Shown: positions 25,215-33,969, counted from the first letter of the stretch. The stretch: 64,000 nucleotides of DNA from Termitidicoccus mucosus (GCF_038725785.1 NZ_CP109796.1:5022001-5086000); one strand, 5' to 3'. The notes: a model not told the origin generated them from the sequence alone. Numbers and translations: made by a program.

Positions 25215-26477
25215 CTATTCGGCGGGTGAAAACGTTACAGCGAGCGGGTGGCCGAGGCGGAGGGCAAAGTCGGCGAGGTAGGCTTCCCACGCGGCCGGCG
25301 CCGGGAAGCGGCCGGTGTCGTCCTTGCTCCAGCAGGCGCCGATGTAGTAGCGCACGGGTTTGCCGGGAGCGGCCTGGACGAGGATGTAGTTGTTGCCTTT
25401 GTCCTCGGCCAGCCCGGCGGTCGCGCCGGCGGGGAGCAGGGCGGCGGTGCCGATGCTGCCCTCGCCGAGGCTGGCGCCGGGGGCGGTGTTCTTTTTCGGC
25501 GGGCGGTTATAGGTGATCCAGTTGGCTATCCAGCCGGTTTTTGCGTCGGAGGCGAAGGTGTGGGTGGCGTTGCGCTGGGGCTTGGAGAGGCCGACGGCGA
25601 CGGTGAGCGCGTCGCGGTCCGCGAAGGTGAAGGTGCTGTCGACCTGGTGCAGGTTGCGTCCGGCGTCGATGGTGAAGCGTTTGGTCTCGGTGACTTTCAC
25701 GCCGGCGGCGTCCCAGGCTTTGTATTCAAGCTCGAACACCGTGCGGATGGGGCCATTGGCGAGGACGCGCCAGGTGGCGTAGTTGTGCGAGGTGTGGATG
25801 AGGGCGCCGTCCCAGATGCCGGTGCCGCCGTCGCCGCGGTCGGTGCCGACGTCATACATGTCGATGCCCTCGCCGCTGTTCACGTGGTAGGCGTCGTGGC
25901 CCTTGAGATACCAGCGGTTGATGACCGGGTAGCGGACGGATTTTATCCAGACGTCGATGCCGCTGCTGATCATGCGCGATTTCCCGGCGGCCGCCGTGTC
26001 GAGCGCCGGACCATACATGCGGTGGGCGATGACGTCGTTTTCAAAGGCGAAATCGTCGAGGCGTTCGGGAACGTAGCGCGCAAAGGTTTTGGGTTCGAAA
26101 GGCGGCACGGGCTTGGCGGTGCGCTCGATGGTGAAAACGGCGGTTTTCTCGCCGGGCGCAAAATCATGCTGCCACACGAGATCGTCGCCGAGCACGGGGC
26201 GCGCCTCGGGGGTAAAATTGGTGACTTGCGCGGGGATGATGCTGCCTTTGGCGTCGCGGACGGCGACGCAGTCGAGCAGCACGCCGGGGATGCGCGCGCG
26301 GACTTCCTTGAAGGGGATGACGATGGTCTCGGCCGGGCGCGCGGTGGCGAGGTCATTGGTCACGGTGACGGTGAACTTGTCCTGCGCGCCGGCATTCGTG
26401 CCGGCGAATCCGAGGATGGCGAGCATGAGGACGGCGGCGGCGGGGAGGCGCGGATGGGGAGTGGCGTGTCTGGTCAT
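25215..26477 (-). CDS. DUF4861 secreted protein, paralog 1
   Basis: 420 residues with a signal peptide (LPAAAVLMLAILGFAGTNAGAQ). A beta-rich N-terminal region (FTVTVTNDLATARPAETIVI) leads into the DUF4861 core: FARYVPERLDDFAFENDV, SGIDVWIKSVRYPVINRWY, GEGIDMYDVGTDRGDGG and HTSHNYATWRVLANGPIRTVFELEY (read in pieces). The clustered His, Asp and Glu of the GEG-D-Y-VG-RG segment are shared by all three DUF4861 proteins in this window and are the best active-site candidates. I know of no established biochemical activity for the domain. Position directly before kduI and fusion to GH105 in the 45.7-49.6 kb gene both point to processing of unsaturated uronides in the periplasm. Confidence 0.82.
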   Translation of the reverse strand: MTRHATPHPRLPAAAVLMLAILGFAGTNAGAQDKFTVTVTNDLATARPAETIVIPFKEVRARIPGVLLDCVAVRDAKGSIIPAQVTNFTPEARPVLGDDLVWQHDFAPGEKTAVFTIERTAKPVPPFEPKTFARYVPERLDDFAFENDVIAHRMYGPALDTAAAGKSRMISSGIDVWIKSVRYPVINRWYLKGHDAYHVNSGEGIDMYDVGTDRGDGGTGIWDGALIHTSHNYATWRVLANGPIRTVFELEYKAWDAAGVKVTETKRFTIDAGRNLHQVDSTFTFADRDALTVAVGLSKPQRNATHTFASDAKTGWIANWITYNRPPKKNTAPGASLGEGSIGTAALLPAGATAGLAEDKGNNYILVQAAPGKPVRYYIGACWSKDDTGRFPAPAAWEAYLADFALRLGHPLAVTFSPAE

Positions 26478-26567
26478 GATGGATTGGTGGCAGGTTGGTC
26501 GATGAGGGAGGGCGGACGTGCGCGCCGCCGGTGTTTTTCAGTGTGGTTGTCGGGAGCGGCGGAAAAC

Positions 26568-27827
26568 TTATTTTCCACTCGCAAATGCGACTCGCACGGG
26601 GTTGCGCAGGCGGGCGGCGATGGAGGCAAGATACTTTTCCCAGTCGGCGCGGGTCTTGAAATCGCCGCTCAAGTCCCAGCCGCCGCCGATGTAGTAGCGC
26701 AGCGGCTTGCCAGTCTTCACCTTCACGAGGATGAGCAGGTCGGCGGCGGTTTCGGCGAAGCCGGCGAATTTCGCGGAGGGATCGAGCACAATGCCGGTGC
26801 CGAGGCTGCCGTCGGCGGGGTCCTTGAACTCCTCCCAGAGGCTGAGCCATGCGCCGGTTTCGTTTTTCGTCGGCACGGCGACGGTGGTCTTGGAGGGGTG
26901 CTTGCTCAGCCCGATGGCGACGGTGATTTCGCCGTCGGGGGATTTGCGCGGCGGTTGAAAGGTGAATGTGCTCTCGACCTTGTCCACATTGAGGCCCGGA
27001 TCGACGGTGAAGCGCTTGGTCTCGGACACCATGAAGCCGTTCGTGATGCCGAAGGCGGGCGCGGCGTCCCACGGCTCGTAACCGAGCTCGAACACGGCGC
27101 GCAGCGGGCCGCCCGCGAGGACTTTCCAGATGCTCCAGTTGCGCGAGGTGTGCAGCGCGGCGCCATCCCACACGCCGGTGCCGCCGAGGCCGCGATAGGT
27201 GCCGACGTCATACATGTCGAGCCCCTCTCCGGTGTCGGTGTGGAGGCCGTCGTGTCCTTTGTGATACCAACCATCGACGACGAAATGATGGACTTTCTTG
27301 CACCAGAAATCGATGCCGCTGCTCGTCATCTGGTCCGGCCCGGCCGACGGCAGTTCGAGCCCGGGGCCGTAGATGCGATGCGCCATGCGGTCGTTTTCCC
27401 ACGCGAAGTCGTCGTAACGCTCGGGCACGTAGCGCGCCATGACCTTCGCCGGCACGGGCGGAGCGGGCACGGGCGACGCCTCGATGGTGAAGGTCGCGCT
27501 CTTCTCGCCGGCGGCGAAATCGTGCTGGAAGACCAGTTCCTGATAGACCGGAGGGCCGCGATGCACGTGGTGAAACGCCGTTGCCTGCGACGGCACGACC
27601 GCGCCGCCCGCGTCGCGCACGATGACCTGGTCGAACAACAACCCGGGCAGGCGGCGGCTGACCTCCGCAAACGGGATTACGATGGTCTCGGCTGGCCGCG
27701 CTTCGGCGAGGTCGTGCGAGACGGTGATGGTGAATTTTTCGGCTCCATAAAGGGCCGGCGCGACTGTCGCGAACACGAGTGCGAATCCGAGGGCAAAAAA
27801 CGGGACCGGGAGTGTGATTCTTTTCAT
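26568..27827 (-). CDS. DUF4861 secreted protein, paralog 2
   Basis: 419 residues from the ATG at 27827, with signal peptide (PVPFFALGFALVFATVAPALYG). Same plan as its neighbour: FTITVSHDLAEARPAETIVIPF, ARYVPERYDDFAWENDRMAHR, SSGIDFWCKKVHHFVVDGWY, GEGLDMYDVGTYRGLGGTG and TSRNWSIWKVLAGGPLRAVF. The N-terminal signature ARPAETIVIPF is identical in both paralogs, showing a tandem duplication, while the rest has diverged enough to suggest different substrates. It is the first gene of the probable DUF4861-DUF4861-kduI-kduD unit. Gap to paralog 1 is 90 bases. Confidence 0.82.
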   Translation of the reverse strand: MKRITLPVPFFALGFALVFATVAPALYGAEKFTITVSHDLAEARPAETIVIPFAEVSRRLPGLLFDQVIVRDAGGAVVPSQATAFHHVHRGPPVYQELVFQHDFAAGEKSATFTIEASPVPAPPVPAKVMARYVPERYDDFAWENDRMAHRIYGPGLELPSAGPDQMTSSGIDFWCKKVHHFVVDGWYHKGHDGLHTDTGEGLDMYDVGTYRGLGGTGVWDGAALHTSRNWSIWKVLAGGPLRAVFELGYEPWDAAPAFGITNGFMVSETKRFTVDPGLNVDKVESTFTFQPPRKSPDGEITVAIGLSKHPSKTTVAVPTKNETGAWLSLWEEFKDPADGSLGTGIVLDPSAKFAGFAETAADLLILVKVKTGKPLRYYIGGGWDLSGDFKTRADWEKYLASIAARLRNPVRVAFASGK

Positions 27828-27969
27828 GGGCGTGGGAGCAAAAGGACTAGGGCAATCTACAGGCAAATACGGAAATGCGGGGAAACCAAGCGAAAAACCG
27901 GCGGCGGCGCAATCGCCCGGAAATCGGAACGTAAAGTCGCGCCCCGGCCGCGGCGTCCGGCGCGTCCCG

Positions 27970-29184
27970 TCACATGCGGAACAGCACGCTCTCGCGGTTG
28001 AACATCCGCACCGCCAGGGCCAGAGCGGCGGCGGCATAAAGGCAGGTCGAGCCGAAGATCAACGCGATCATCCCGGCGGGAAACTGGCCCGCGACCATCT
28101 CCTTGCTCACCAGAGCGACGTTGAGGATCGGCACGAACGCGAGTTTTGCAGTGAGCTCCACGCCCGGCAGCACCGCGCCCACCGCCGGCAGGATCACGAT
28201 GAAGATCAACGGCGACGCATAACTCTGCGCCTCCTTGTGGCTGCGCGCGAACAGCGAGACCGTCAGCAAGCCCGCGGCGAACAGCACCGCCAGCGGCAGC
28301 ACCAGCGCGCACACGCCGAGCACGCCCGGCCAGCTCACCGCCGGCAGCCCGCCCGCCGCGCCCAGCGCCTTGCCCGTGAGCAACGCGCTGCCCGCCTGCG
28401 CGGTCGCCAGCATCGAGCCGAGCGAGCAGGCCACCGTGGCGAGCGACGCCGTGAGCACCATGAGAAACTTCCCCAGCACCAGCTCCGTGCGCCCGACCGG
28501 GCTGCACAGGATCGTCTCCATCGTGCCGCGCTCCTTCTCGCCCGCCGTCAAGTCGATCGCCGGATACATCGCGCCCGTGAAGCACAATAATATCAACAAA
28601 TACGGCACCAGCCCGCCGTAGAGATTGCCGCCCACCTTCGCGGGAGGCGCGACGTTTTCGCGCTTCACCTCAAACGGGCGCAAAAACGTCTCCTCCAGCC
28701 CGCGCGCCGCCAGACGCTCGCGCACCAGCCGGTTTCTATAACCGCTGAAAAAACGCTCCAGTTCGCCCGCCGCGAAATCCTCCGACCTGAACTCGCCCCG
28801 GAACAGGCATATCGTCACCTCCGCCGGCCTCCCCGCCGCCAGCGCCGCGTCGAAATCATCCGGGATCTCCACCGCCGCGCGCAGTGTCTTGGCTGCGATC
28901 CGCGCTTTGTAATCCGGCGCGAACGGCACCAGCCGCAAGCGTTCGTTGCCCTCCAGCGCGGCGCGCACGGCCGGCGAGTCTTTCGCCCCCACGACCATCA
29001 CCGACGGCGCCTCGTCGTGCGCCTTGCTGACCACTTTCACCGACACCACGCCGATGCCGAGCATCAACACCGGCATCACCACGGTCGGCACGACGAACAT
29101 CGAGATCAGCGAGCGCCGGTCGCGCAGCGTGTCCGTCAGTTCCTTGCGAAACACCGTGAAAATATTCCGCCAGCGCAGGCTCAT
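27970..29184 (-). CDS. natB: ABC-2 type transporter permease, NatB-like
   Basis: 404 residues. N-terminal anchor helix after FRKELTDTLRDRRSLISMF (DRRS is a hallmark of the NatB group), a large extracytoplasmic region (about 45-185), then five or six membrane helices with the conserved EKERGTMETILCSPVGRTEL. Together with the ATPase encoded upstream it forms an export complex; the Bacillus homologue extrudes Na+. The substrate here is not shown by sequence. The natA-natB gap of 157 bases is occupied by a family D repeat element. Confidence 0.85.
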   Translation of the reverse strand: MSLRWRNIFTVFRKELTDTLRDRRSLISMFVVPTVVMPVLMLGIGVVSVKVVSKAHDEAPSVMVVGAKDSPAVRAALEGNERLRLVPFAPDYKARIAAKTLRAAVEIPDDFDAALAAGRPAEVTICLFRGEFRSEDFAAGELERFFSGYRNRLVRERLAARGLEETFLRPFEVKRENVAPPAKVGGNLYGGLVPYLLILLCFTGAMYPAIDLTAGEKERGTMETILCSPVGRTELVLGKFLMVLTASLATVACSLGSMLATAQAGSALLTGKALGAAGGLPAVSWPGVLGVCALVLPLAVLFAAGLLTVSLFARSHKEAQSYASPLIFIVILPAVGAVLPGVELTAKLAFVPILNVALVSKEMVAGQFPAGMIALIFGSTCLYAAAALALAVRMFNRESVLFRM

Positions 29185-29214
29185 GCGGATGCCTCCTTCC
29201 GCCGGGATCGCCCC

Positions 29215-29324
29215 GTAGGGCCTGACCTTGCGTCAGGCCGCGACTGCAAAACAACGCCCCGAATGCCCGGGGGATTTTTCCAGCCGTTATCACGCGCGCG
29301 GCCTGACGCAAGGTCAGGCCCTAC
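29215..29324. repeat. Paired-hairpin inverted repeat (family D), copy 2, inside natAB
   Basis: Two perfect 28-base inverted arms, 29215-29242 and 29297-29324, with 54 bases between. Each arm contains the 8-bp hairpin GGCCTGAC/GTCAGGCC. The element lies between natA and natB on a presumably shared transcript. Loop length differs from the copy at 15509-15636 (72 bases) and loop sequence is unrelated. Confidence 0.87.
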
Positions 29325-29341
29325 AAATGCAACAATCGCGT

Positions 29342-30109
29342 TCATCCGCATCCCTCCTCGCTTGAAAATCCGCCCGCGCGCGCCTCCACCACGCGCACGA
29401 AAATCTCCTCCATGTCCTGCCCGCCGTGGCGCTCGCGCAACTCGGCCAGCGAACCTTCCGCCAGCAGGCGCCCGCCGTGCACGATGCCGATGCGGTCGCA
29501 GAGTTTTTCCACCTCGCTCATCACGTGCGTCGAATAAACGACGGCCTTCCCGCGCGCGCGGCACTCGCGGATGAAGCGCAGGATGGTGCGTGCCGCCATC
29601 ACGTCGAGCCCGATGGTTGGCTCGTCGAAAATCATCACCGGCGGCTCGTGGATCAACGTCCGCGCGATCGACACCTTTTGCTTCATGCCCGTGGAAAACT
29701 TCTCCACGCGGCGGTCGATGAACTCCGCCATGTCGAGCTCGGTCACGAGGCGCTCCGTGCGCGCGGCGATCTCCGCGTCGCCGAGGCCGTTGAGCCGTCC
29801 GAAATACCGGATCGTCTCGCGCGCCGTGAGCCGCCCGTAGAGGGCGGTGCTCGTCGCCAGGAAACCCATGTGCGCGCGCACCTTGTCCGGCTCCGCTGCG
29901 ACATCGAAGCCCGCCACGCGCGCCGTTCCCGCCGACGGCCTGAGCAGCGTGGCCAGCATGCGCAGCGCGGTGGTCTTGCCCGCGCCATTCGCGCCGAGCA
30001 GCCCGTAGATGCGGCCCGGCTCCACGCGAAAACTCAGCGCGTCCACGGCGCGAAACTCCCCGCGTTTCCGGTCGCGAAAAACCTTGGTCAGGCCGGCGGC
30101 CTCGATCAT
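29342..30109 (-). CDS. natA: ABC transporter ATP-binding protein, NatA-like
   Basis: 255 residues from the ATG at 30109. Walker [10 protein letters not shown] at 39-47, signature [15 protein letters not shown], Walker [15 protein letters not shown] and the H-loop YSTHVMSE are all intact. The start [23 protein letters not shown] is typical for NatA-type exporters, in which natB encodes the membrane partner; natB follows directly. The open frame continues 25 codons upstream without family likeness, so the internal ATG is used. Cytoplasmic face of the inner membrane. Confidence 0.9.
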   Translation of the reverse strand: MIEAAGLTKVFRDRKRGEFRAVDALSFRVEPGRIYGLLGANGAGKTTALRMLATLLRPSAGTARVAGFDVAAEPDKVRAHMGFLATSTALYGRLTARETIRYFGRLNGLGDAEIAARTERLVTELDMAEFIDRRVEKFSTGMKQKVSIARTLIHEPPVMIFDEPTIGLDVMAARTILRFIRECRARGKAVVYSTHVMSEVEKLCDRIGIVHGGRLLAEGSLAELRERHGGQDMEEIFVRVVEARAGGFSSEEGCG

Positions 30110-30206
30110 TGGCGCGTCTGTTTGCAAGACCGGCAGGTAAACGCCCCGCCCGCGGCTTTTCAACCCAAACCCGTCCTGTTCCAAGCGGCGAAGCCCGTGC
30201 CGGCGA

Positions 30207-30338
30207 GCGTAGCGCAGGCATCCTGCCTGCCGTCAAAACAGAAGGCGCGAAGCGCCGCTGACTTTTTCTTGCTCCTGAAAAAATGCCGCGCTACGCGCGA
30301 TAAATCAACGACGGCAGGCAAGGATGCCTGCGCTACGC
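30207..30338. repeat. Paired-hairpin inverted repeat (family E)
   Basis: Left arm 30207-30233 and right arm 30311-30338 are inverted copies except for one extra A in the right arm. Each arm has its own 7-bp hairpin, GCAGGCA/TGCCTGC, with a 3- or 4-base loop; the extra A lies in that loop. Located between natA and the divergently read porin-like gene. Same design as families A and D with a different sequence. Confidence 0.82.
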
Positions 30339-30523
30339 GCTATCGCATCCCCCTGACCGCAACCTCCGTTGAGCTGACTTCACTTTGAGCCATGCCGCCG
30401 GGTATTTTCGGCCCCATACATTTGCTCGACATGGGGTATTCGGTTTGCAAATACTCTGCCATTCATGTCGGAGGTCCCATGACTACCACGTGTCCGCCGA
30501 CGGATAACCACCTAAGCAAACCC

Positions 30524-31558
30524 ATGAAACACACCAAACGAAAACTCGCAGGGCTCGCCCTTGCGTCCTCGCTCATCCTCGCGACCGCGGCCAGCGCCAA
30601 GATCGCCGTGGGTGATTATGTTGACCTCTCCGGCTACGTCGGCGCCTCCGCGCGTTACCAGAAAACTGATCGCGACCAAGGTGTTGCCGACGACGACTCC
30701 GCCAAGCTCGACCTTGATGCCGTCAAGCTCTCTGCCGACATCAAATACAACGCCCTCTCAGCGAAGGTTTCCGCTTTCATGCCTGGTTCGACGCTCGACG
30801 AGTTCAATAGCGACGACATCTTCATCACCGAGGCGTATCTTTCCTACGATTTCGGCAACGGCTATACCGTCTCCGGCGGGCGTTTCCTGAGCTGGATCGG
30901 CTACGAGGCCTTTGACCTCGACCAGCAATGGTCGCTGGAGTCCGGCCTCGGCGACATGAGCTACCTCGTGCCGAACTTCCACAACGGCGTCCGCGTGCAA
31001 TACACCTCCGGCAAAATCACGCTCGGCGCCGCCTTGCTGGACTCGGTTTATAATGGTGAAGACGCCTACACCGGCGACGCGGACGTGCGCAACGGCTTGG
31101 GCGGCGAGTTCATGATTCGCTATCAGGACGAGGCTTTCAGTTTCGGCACCACCCTGGCGGTGGAAAAGAACACCGATGCTGACTACAGTCGCTACACCGC
31201 CGATCTCTGGGCGCAGTATTATCTCGCGAACACCAAGACCACCTTCGGTGCCGAGTTCATCTATGGACGGTGGTCTTTCAAGAACACGCCCTCGGACACC
31301 GTTGATTATGCGGTCATGGTGTCGGCCCGCCAGCCCATCATGGAGCGCCTTTCCGTTGCCGGCAGCGTCGCTTTTGGCAAAGGGGAATCCGCAGGCATGA
31401 CTGACATGCGCTATCAAAAAGTGGCGGTCGCACCGACCTATGTCCTGAGCGAAAACCTCGAAGCTAGGGCCGAGGTGAGCTGGACGAATTACGACCGCGC
31501 CTACACCAGCGCGAAAGACCGCTACTTCGCCGGCGTGCAGATGGTGTTCAAATTCTGA
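30524..31558 (+). CDS. Outer-membrane porin-like beta-barrel protein
   Basis: 344 residues from the ATG at 30524. Signal peptide MKHTKRKLAGLALASSLILA then TAASAKIAVGDYVDLSGYVG. The mature chain is made of alternating strands (YTVSGGRFLSWIGYEAF, NGVRVQYTSGKITLGAALL, FSFGTTLAVEKN, LWAQYYLANTKTTFGAEFIY, LEARAEVSWTNYDRA) and ends FAGVQMVFKF with the C-terminal Phe used for BAM recognition. About 14-16 strands fit a general or carbohydrate porin. A clear rho-independent terminator follows at 31592. An in-frame ATG at 30392 would precede an unlikely 44-residue extension. Confidence 0.8.
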   Translation: MKHTKRKLAGLALASSLILATAASAKIAVGDYVDLSGYVGASARYQKTDRDQGVADDDSAKLDLDAVKLSADIKYNALSAKVSAFMPGSTLDEFNSDDIFITEAYLSYDFGNGYTVSGGRFLSWIGYEAFDLDQQWSLESGLGDMSYLVPNFHNGVRVQYTSGKITLGAALLDSVYNGEDAYTGDADVRNGLGGEFMIRYQDEAFSFGTTLAVEKNTDADYSRYTADLWAQYYLANTKTTFGAEFIYGRWSFKNTPSDTVDYAVMVSARQPIMERLSVAGSVAFGKGESAGMTDMRYQKVAVAPTYVLSENLEARAEVSWTNYDRAYTSAKDRYFAGVQMVFKF

Positions 31559-31591
31559 CCCTTTTGGCCGCAACATCCCTTGTCTTTCAAA

Positions 31592-31616
31592 CCCCGCCCA
31601 CCCGGCGGGGTTTTTT
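31592..31616 (+). terminator. Rho-independent terminator of the porin-like gene
   Basis: CCCCGCC at 31592-31598 and GGCGGGG at 31604-31610 form a 7-bp GC stem with loop CACCC, followed directly by TTTTTT at 31611-31616. It begins 33 bases after the stop codon. The clearest intrinsic terminator in the window. Confidence 0.92.
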
Positions 31617-31623
31617 ATTTGGT

Positions 31624-31702
31624 GGAGGGCCGAGCTCCCGCGAGGCCGTTGCCGAAAACCGGTGCATTTAACCGCGACGGCCTCGCGGGAGCTCGGCCCT
31701 CC
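31624..31702. repeat. 79-bp palindromic element (family B), copy 2
   Basis: Perfect 26-base inverted arms at 31624-31649 and 31677-31702, identical in sequence to those at 8290-8368, with a 27-base loop of different sequence. It begins 8 bases after the porin-like gene terminator and precedes kdsA. Confidence 0.87.
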
Positions 31703-31836
31703 AAAATAGGTTTTTATTTGGAAATGGGTATAAGTTTGGCGTTTAAGCTGAGGCGCGCCCGGCCTCTTCTTCAACTTCAACTTAAAACTTAAACTGGCGG
31801 CGCAGCCGCCTTGAGGCATGCTGGCGCGAAACCGTC

Positions 31837-32643
31837 ATGATCTTCGATCCTTCCAAACTGCTCCTCATCGCGGGTCCGTGCTCGCTCGAAAATGAAACCA
31901 TCAGCCGCACGGTCGCCGCCGAACTGGCGCGCATCCGCGACTCGCAGCCGGATTTGCGCATCGTCTTCAAGGGATCGTTCGACAAGGCCAACCGCACCTC
32001 GCTCGCCGGGCCGCGCGGTCCCGGCATCGACGAAGGCTTGCGGCTGCTCGCGATGGTGAGGCGCGAATACGGCTTCCCCGTGCTGACCGACATCCACGAG
32101 GCCGCGCAGGTGCGGCCGGTGGCGGCGGTGTGCGACGTGTTGCAGATTCCCGCGTTTCTCTGCCGGCAGACGGACTTGCTGATGGCGGCGGCCGCGACGG
32201 GACGCATCGTCAATGTGAAGAAAGGCCAGTTTTTGTCCCCGCAGGAAATGGCGCACGTCGTCGGCAAGCTGCGCGGCAGCGGCGCGGCGGAATCCGAGGT
32301 ATGGCAGACGGAGCGCGGCACGACCTTCGGCTACCAGAACCTGGTCGTGGACATGCGCTCGTTCGCGATCATGAAGACGAACGGATTCCCCGCCATCTTC
32401 GACGCCACGCACAGCGTGCAGCTCCCCGGCGCCGCCGGCGGCAGGAGCGGCGGGCAGCGCGAGTTTGTGCCGCCGCTGGCCTGCGCCGCGCTCGCGGCCG
32501 GGGCGGATGGGTTGTTCATCGAAACGCATCCCAGGCCCGACGAGGCGATCAGCGACGGGCCGAACATGGTGCCGTTGGAAAAACTTTCCGCGTTGCTGGA
32601 AAAATGCGTGCGGGTCTGGAAGGCCGTCCGGCGCGGGGAATAA
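31837..32643 (+). CDS. kdsA: 3-deoxy-8-phosphooctulonate synthase
   Basis: 268 residues. Condenses phosphoenolpyruvate with arabinose 5-phosphate to KDO-8-phosphate for lipopolysaccharide core synthesis in the cytoplasm, indicating an LPS-bearing outer membrane. All KdsA motifs are present: [64 protein letters not shown]. Cys15 in AGPCS sits where metal-dependent KdsA enzymes (Aquifex type) carry their metal-binding Cys, whereas the E. coli type has Asn, so this one is probably metal-dependent. No other KDO genes are next to it. Confidence 0.95.
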   Translation: MIFDPSKLLLIAGPCSLENETISRTVAAELARIRDSQPDLRIVFKGSFDKANRTSLAGPRGPGIDEGLRLLAMVRREYGFPVLTDIHEAAQVRPVAAVCDVLQIPAFLCRQTDLLMAAAATGRIVNVKKGQFLSPQEMAHVVGKLRGSGAAESEVWQTERGTTFGYQNLVVDMRSFAIMKTNGFPAIFDATHSVQLPGAAGGRSGGQREFVPPLACAALAAGADGLFIETHPRPDEAISDGPNMVPLEKLSALLEKCVRVWKAVRRGE

Positions 32644-32653
32644 CGTCCCTATT

Positions 32654-32738
32654 CCGCTCTTTCTCTTTCCTCTTTCTCTTTATTCTTTCTCTTCGATCAC
32701 CTCCCGCGGCCGGGAGAAAGAATAAAGAGAAAGAGCGG
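32654..32738. repeat. Pyrimidine/purine long hairpin (family C), copy 3
   Basis: Purine arm 32714-32738 (25 bases) is fully complementary to the pyrimidine arm 32654-32691 once a 13-base duplicated CTCTTT-type unit in the latter is looped out. Loop of 22 bases. It lies in the narrow gap between the converging ends of kdsA and the thioesterase gene. Confidence 0.8.
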
Positions 32739-32752
32739 GAAAGCCGGGGTTG

Positions 32753-33154
32753 TCATCCAAACAATTCCCTCATCCGTTCCGTGAATATCGGCGGCGGGCG
32801 CACGGGGCGGCCTTGTTTGTCTATAAAAGCGTGCTGGGTGTGCGCCGTGACGAGAAGCTCGTCGCCGTTATACACTTCGTATTCGAGACGAATGCGCAGG
32901 CCGGGTTTTTCGCGCAGCGTGGTCACGACGGTCACCGTGTCGTCATAAAGCGCGGGACGGTGATATTTGATTGCGACCTCGATGACGGGCAGACGATAGC
33001 CTTCGGCCTCAAGCTGGCGGTAAACGATGCCCTGCTCCTTGAGCAACGTGGTGCGCCCGATCTCAAACCAAGGCAGGTAGCTGCCGTGGTAAACGATGCC
33101 CATCATGTCGGTCTCGGCGTAGCGGACGGCGATCTGCGTGCGGGATTGGATCAT
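32753..33154 (-). CDS. Acyl-CoA thioesterase, YbgC/FadM type
   Basis: 133-residue single hot-dog domain. RYAETDMMGIVYHGSYLPWF at 11-30 holds the catalytic Asp16 of the 4-hydroxybenzoyl-CoA thioesterase family (Y-E-D--G--YH-Y--WFE), followed by IGRTTLLKEQG and YHRPALYDDTVTV. Members act on short- or medium-chain acyl-CoA; YbgC is linked to the Tol-Pal system, but no tol genes are nearby. Length is normal. Confidence 0.88.
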   Translation of the reverse strand: MIQSRTQIAVRYAETDMMGIVYHGSYLPWFEIGRTTLLKEQGIVYRQLEAEGYRLPVIEVAIKYHRPALYDDTVTVVTTLREKPGLRIRLEYEVYNGDELLVTAHTQHAFIDKQGRPVRPPPIFTERMRELFG

Positions 33155-33544
33155 GGTGAATGCCTTGAAAATGCCCGCGTCCGGGTTGGATTGACGATGC
33201 TAAAAACAGGATGGCGGCTTCCCGGGGTTGATCCAAGATGCGGCCTGTCCTTCCGGCTTTCGCTCGCTTCGTTGACTTCTGTTCAATTTTTAGAGGTGCA
33301 CCATGAAAAATTCTATTTCCGTGAAATTCGATGAATTGATATTTTTCATGAGAGATCCCTTTTGCCGCCTTGTCAGGCCTGTCGCTTCGCTCGGAACTTT
33401 GCGCCTTTGCTGTAAAAACATCCATTCAAAATGGCGGGGAACCCTTTTAATACGGAAGCGAAGGGGGAACGGGCTCGTTTCTTTTCCGTATTTCCGCGCT
33501 TCCGTGATTTATTTATCGGTTTGTAATGAGATGAGGCGCGGGCG
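33155..33544. other. Non-coding gap with a dispersed 18-base motif and a dyad
   Basis: No gene is supported in these 390 bases. They include TGTCGCTTCGCTCGGAAC at 33380-33397 (inverse copy of the block at 138-155) and an inverted repeat ACGGAAGCG (33452-33460) / CGCTTCCGT (33497-33505). Base composition from 33290 to 33545 is AT-richer than the genes around. Confidence 0.5.
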
Positions 33545-33916
33545 TTATTTTTGCAGCAGCACCGCCGTCCACTCCTCCGGCTTGAAGCCGACCATCCCGA
33601 TTTCGCCGCCCTTTGCGCGTCCGAGTACGAAGGGGCGTTTCACGAGATTGCCGTTCGTCGAGAGCAGCTTGAGCGCCTCGGCCTCGCTCATCGCGGGCAG
33701 TTTGTCCTTCAGCCCGAGTGCGCGGTAATCCTGGCCGGAGGTGTTGAAAAGCCTGCGGAGCTGCCCGCCCTGGTGGGCGAGCATGGCGCGCAGCTCCGCC
33801 GGGGCGGGCGGCGTTTCGCGGATGGGTTTTTCCGCAAACGCGATGTTGTGTGCGCGCAGCCATTTCACCGCATCGCGGCAGGTGCTGCATTTGGCATAGG
33901 TGTAAATCGTGAGCAT
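33545..33916 (-). CDS. ArsC/Spx-family thioredoxin-fold protein
   Basis: 123 residues from the ATG at 33916. MLTIYTYAKCSTCRDAVKWL holds a C-x-x-C pair (Cys10, Cys13); then the ArsC-family KPIRETPPAPAELRAML, LFNTSGQDYRALGLKDKL and LLSTNGNLVKRPFVLG. The order matches YffB/Spx/ArsC-like proteins of about 115-130 residues. True arsenate reductases of this fold have one Cys with a following Arg triad; the CSTC form points to the Spx/MgsR/YffB group, so a thiol-redox or regulatory role is more likely than arsenate reduction. Eleven extra in-frame codons upstream are excluded. Confidence 0.82.
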   Translation of the reverse strand: MLTIYTYAKCSTCRDAVKWLRAHNIAFAEKPIRETPPAPAELRAMLAHQGGQLRRLFNTSGQDYRALGLKDKLPAMSEAEALKLLSTNGNLVKRPFVLGRAKGGEIGMVGFKPEEWTAVLLQK

Positions 33917-33969
33917 ATGACGAGGAGACAACTCAAAGTAAGGCCACACCGCCAGCGCCTTTCTTTTTT

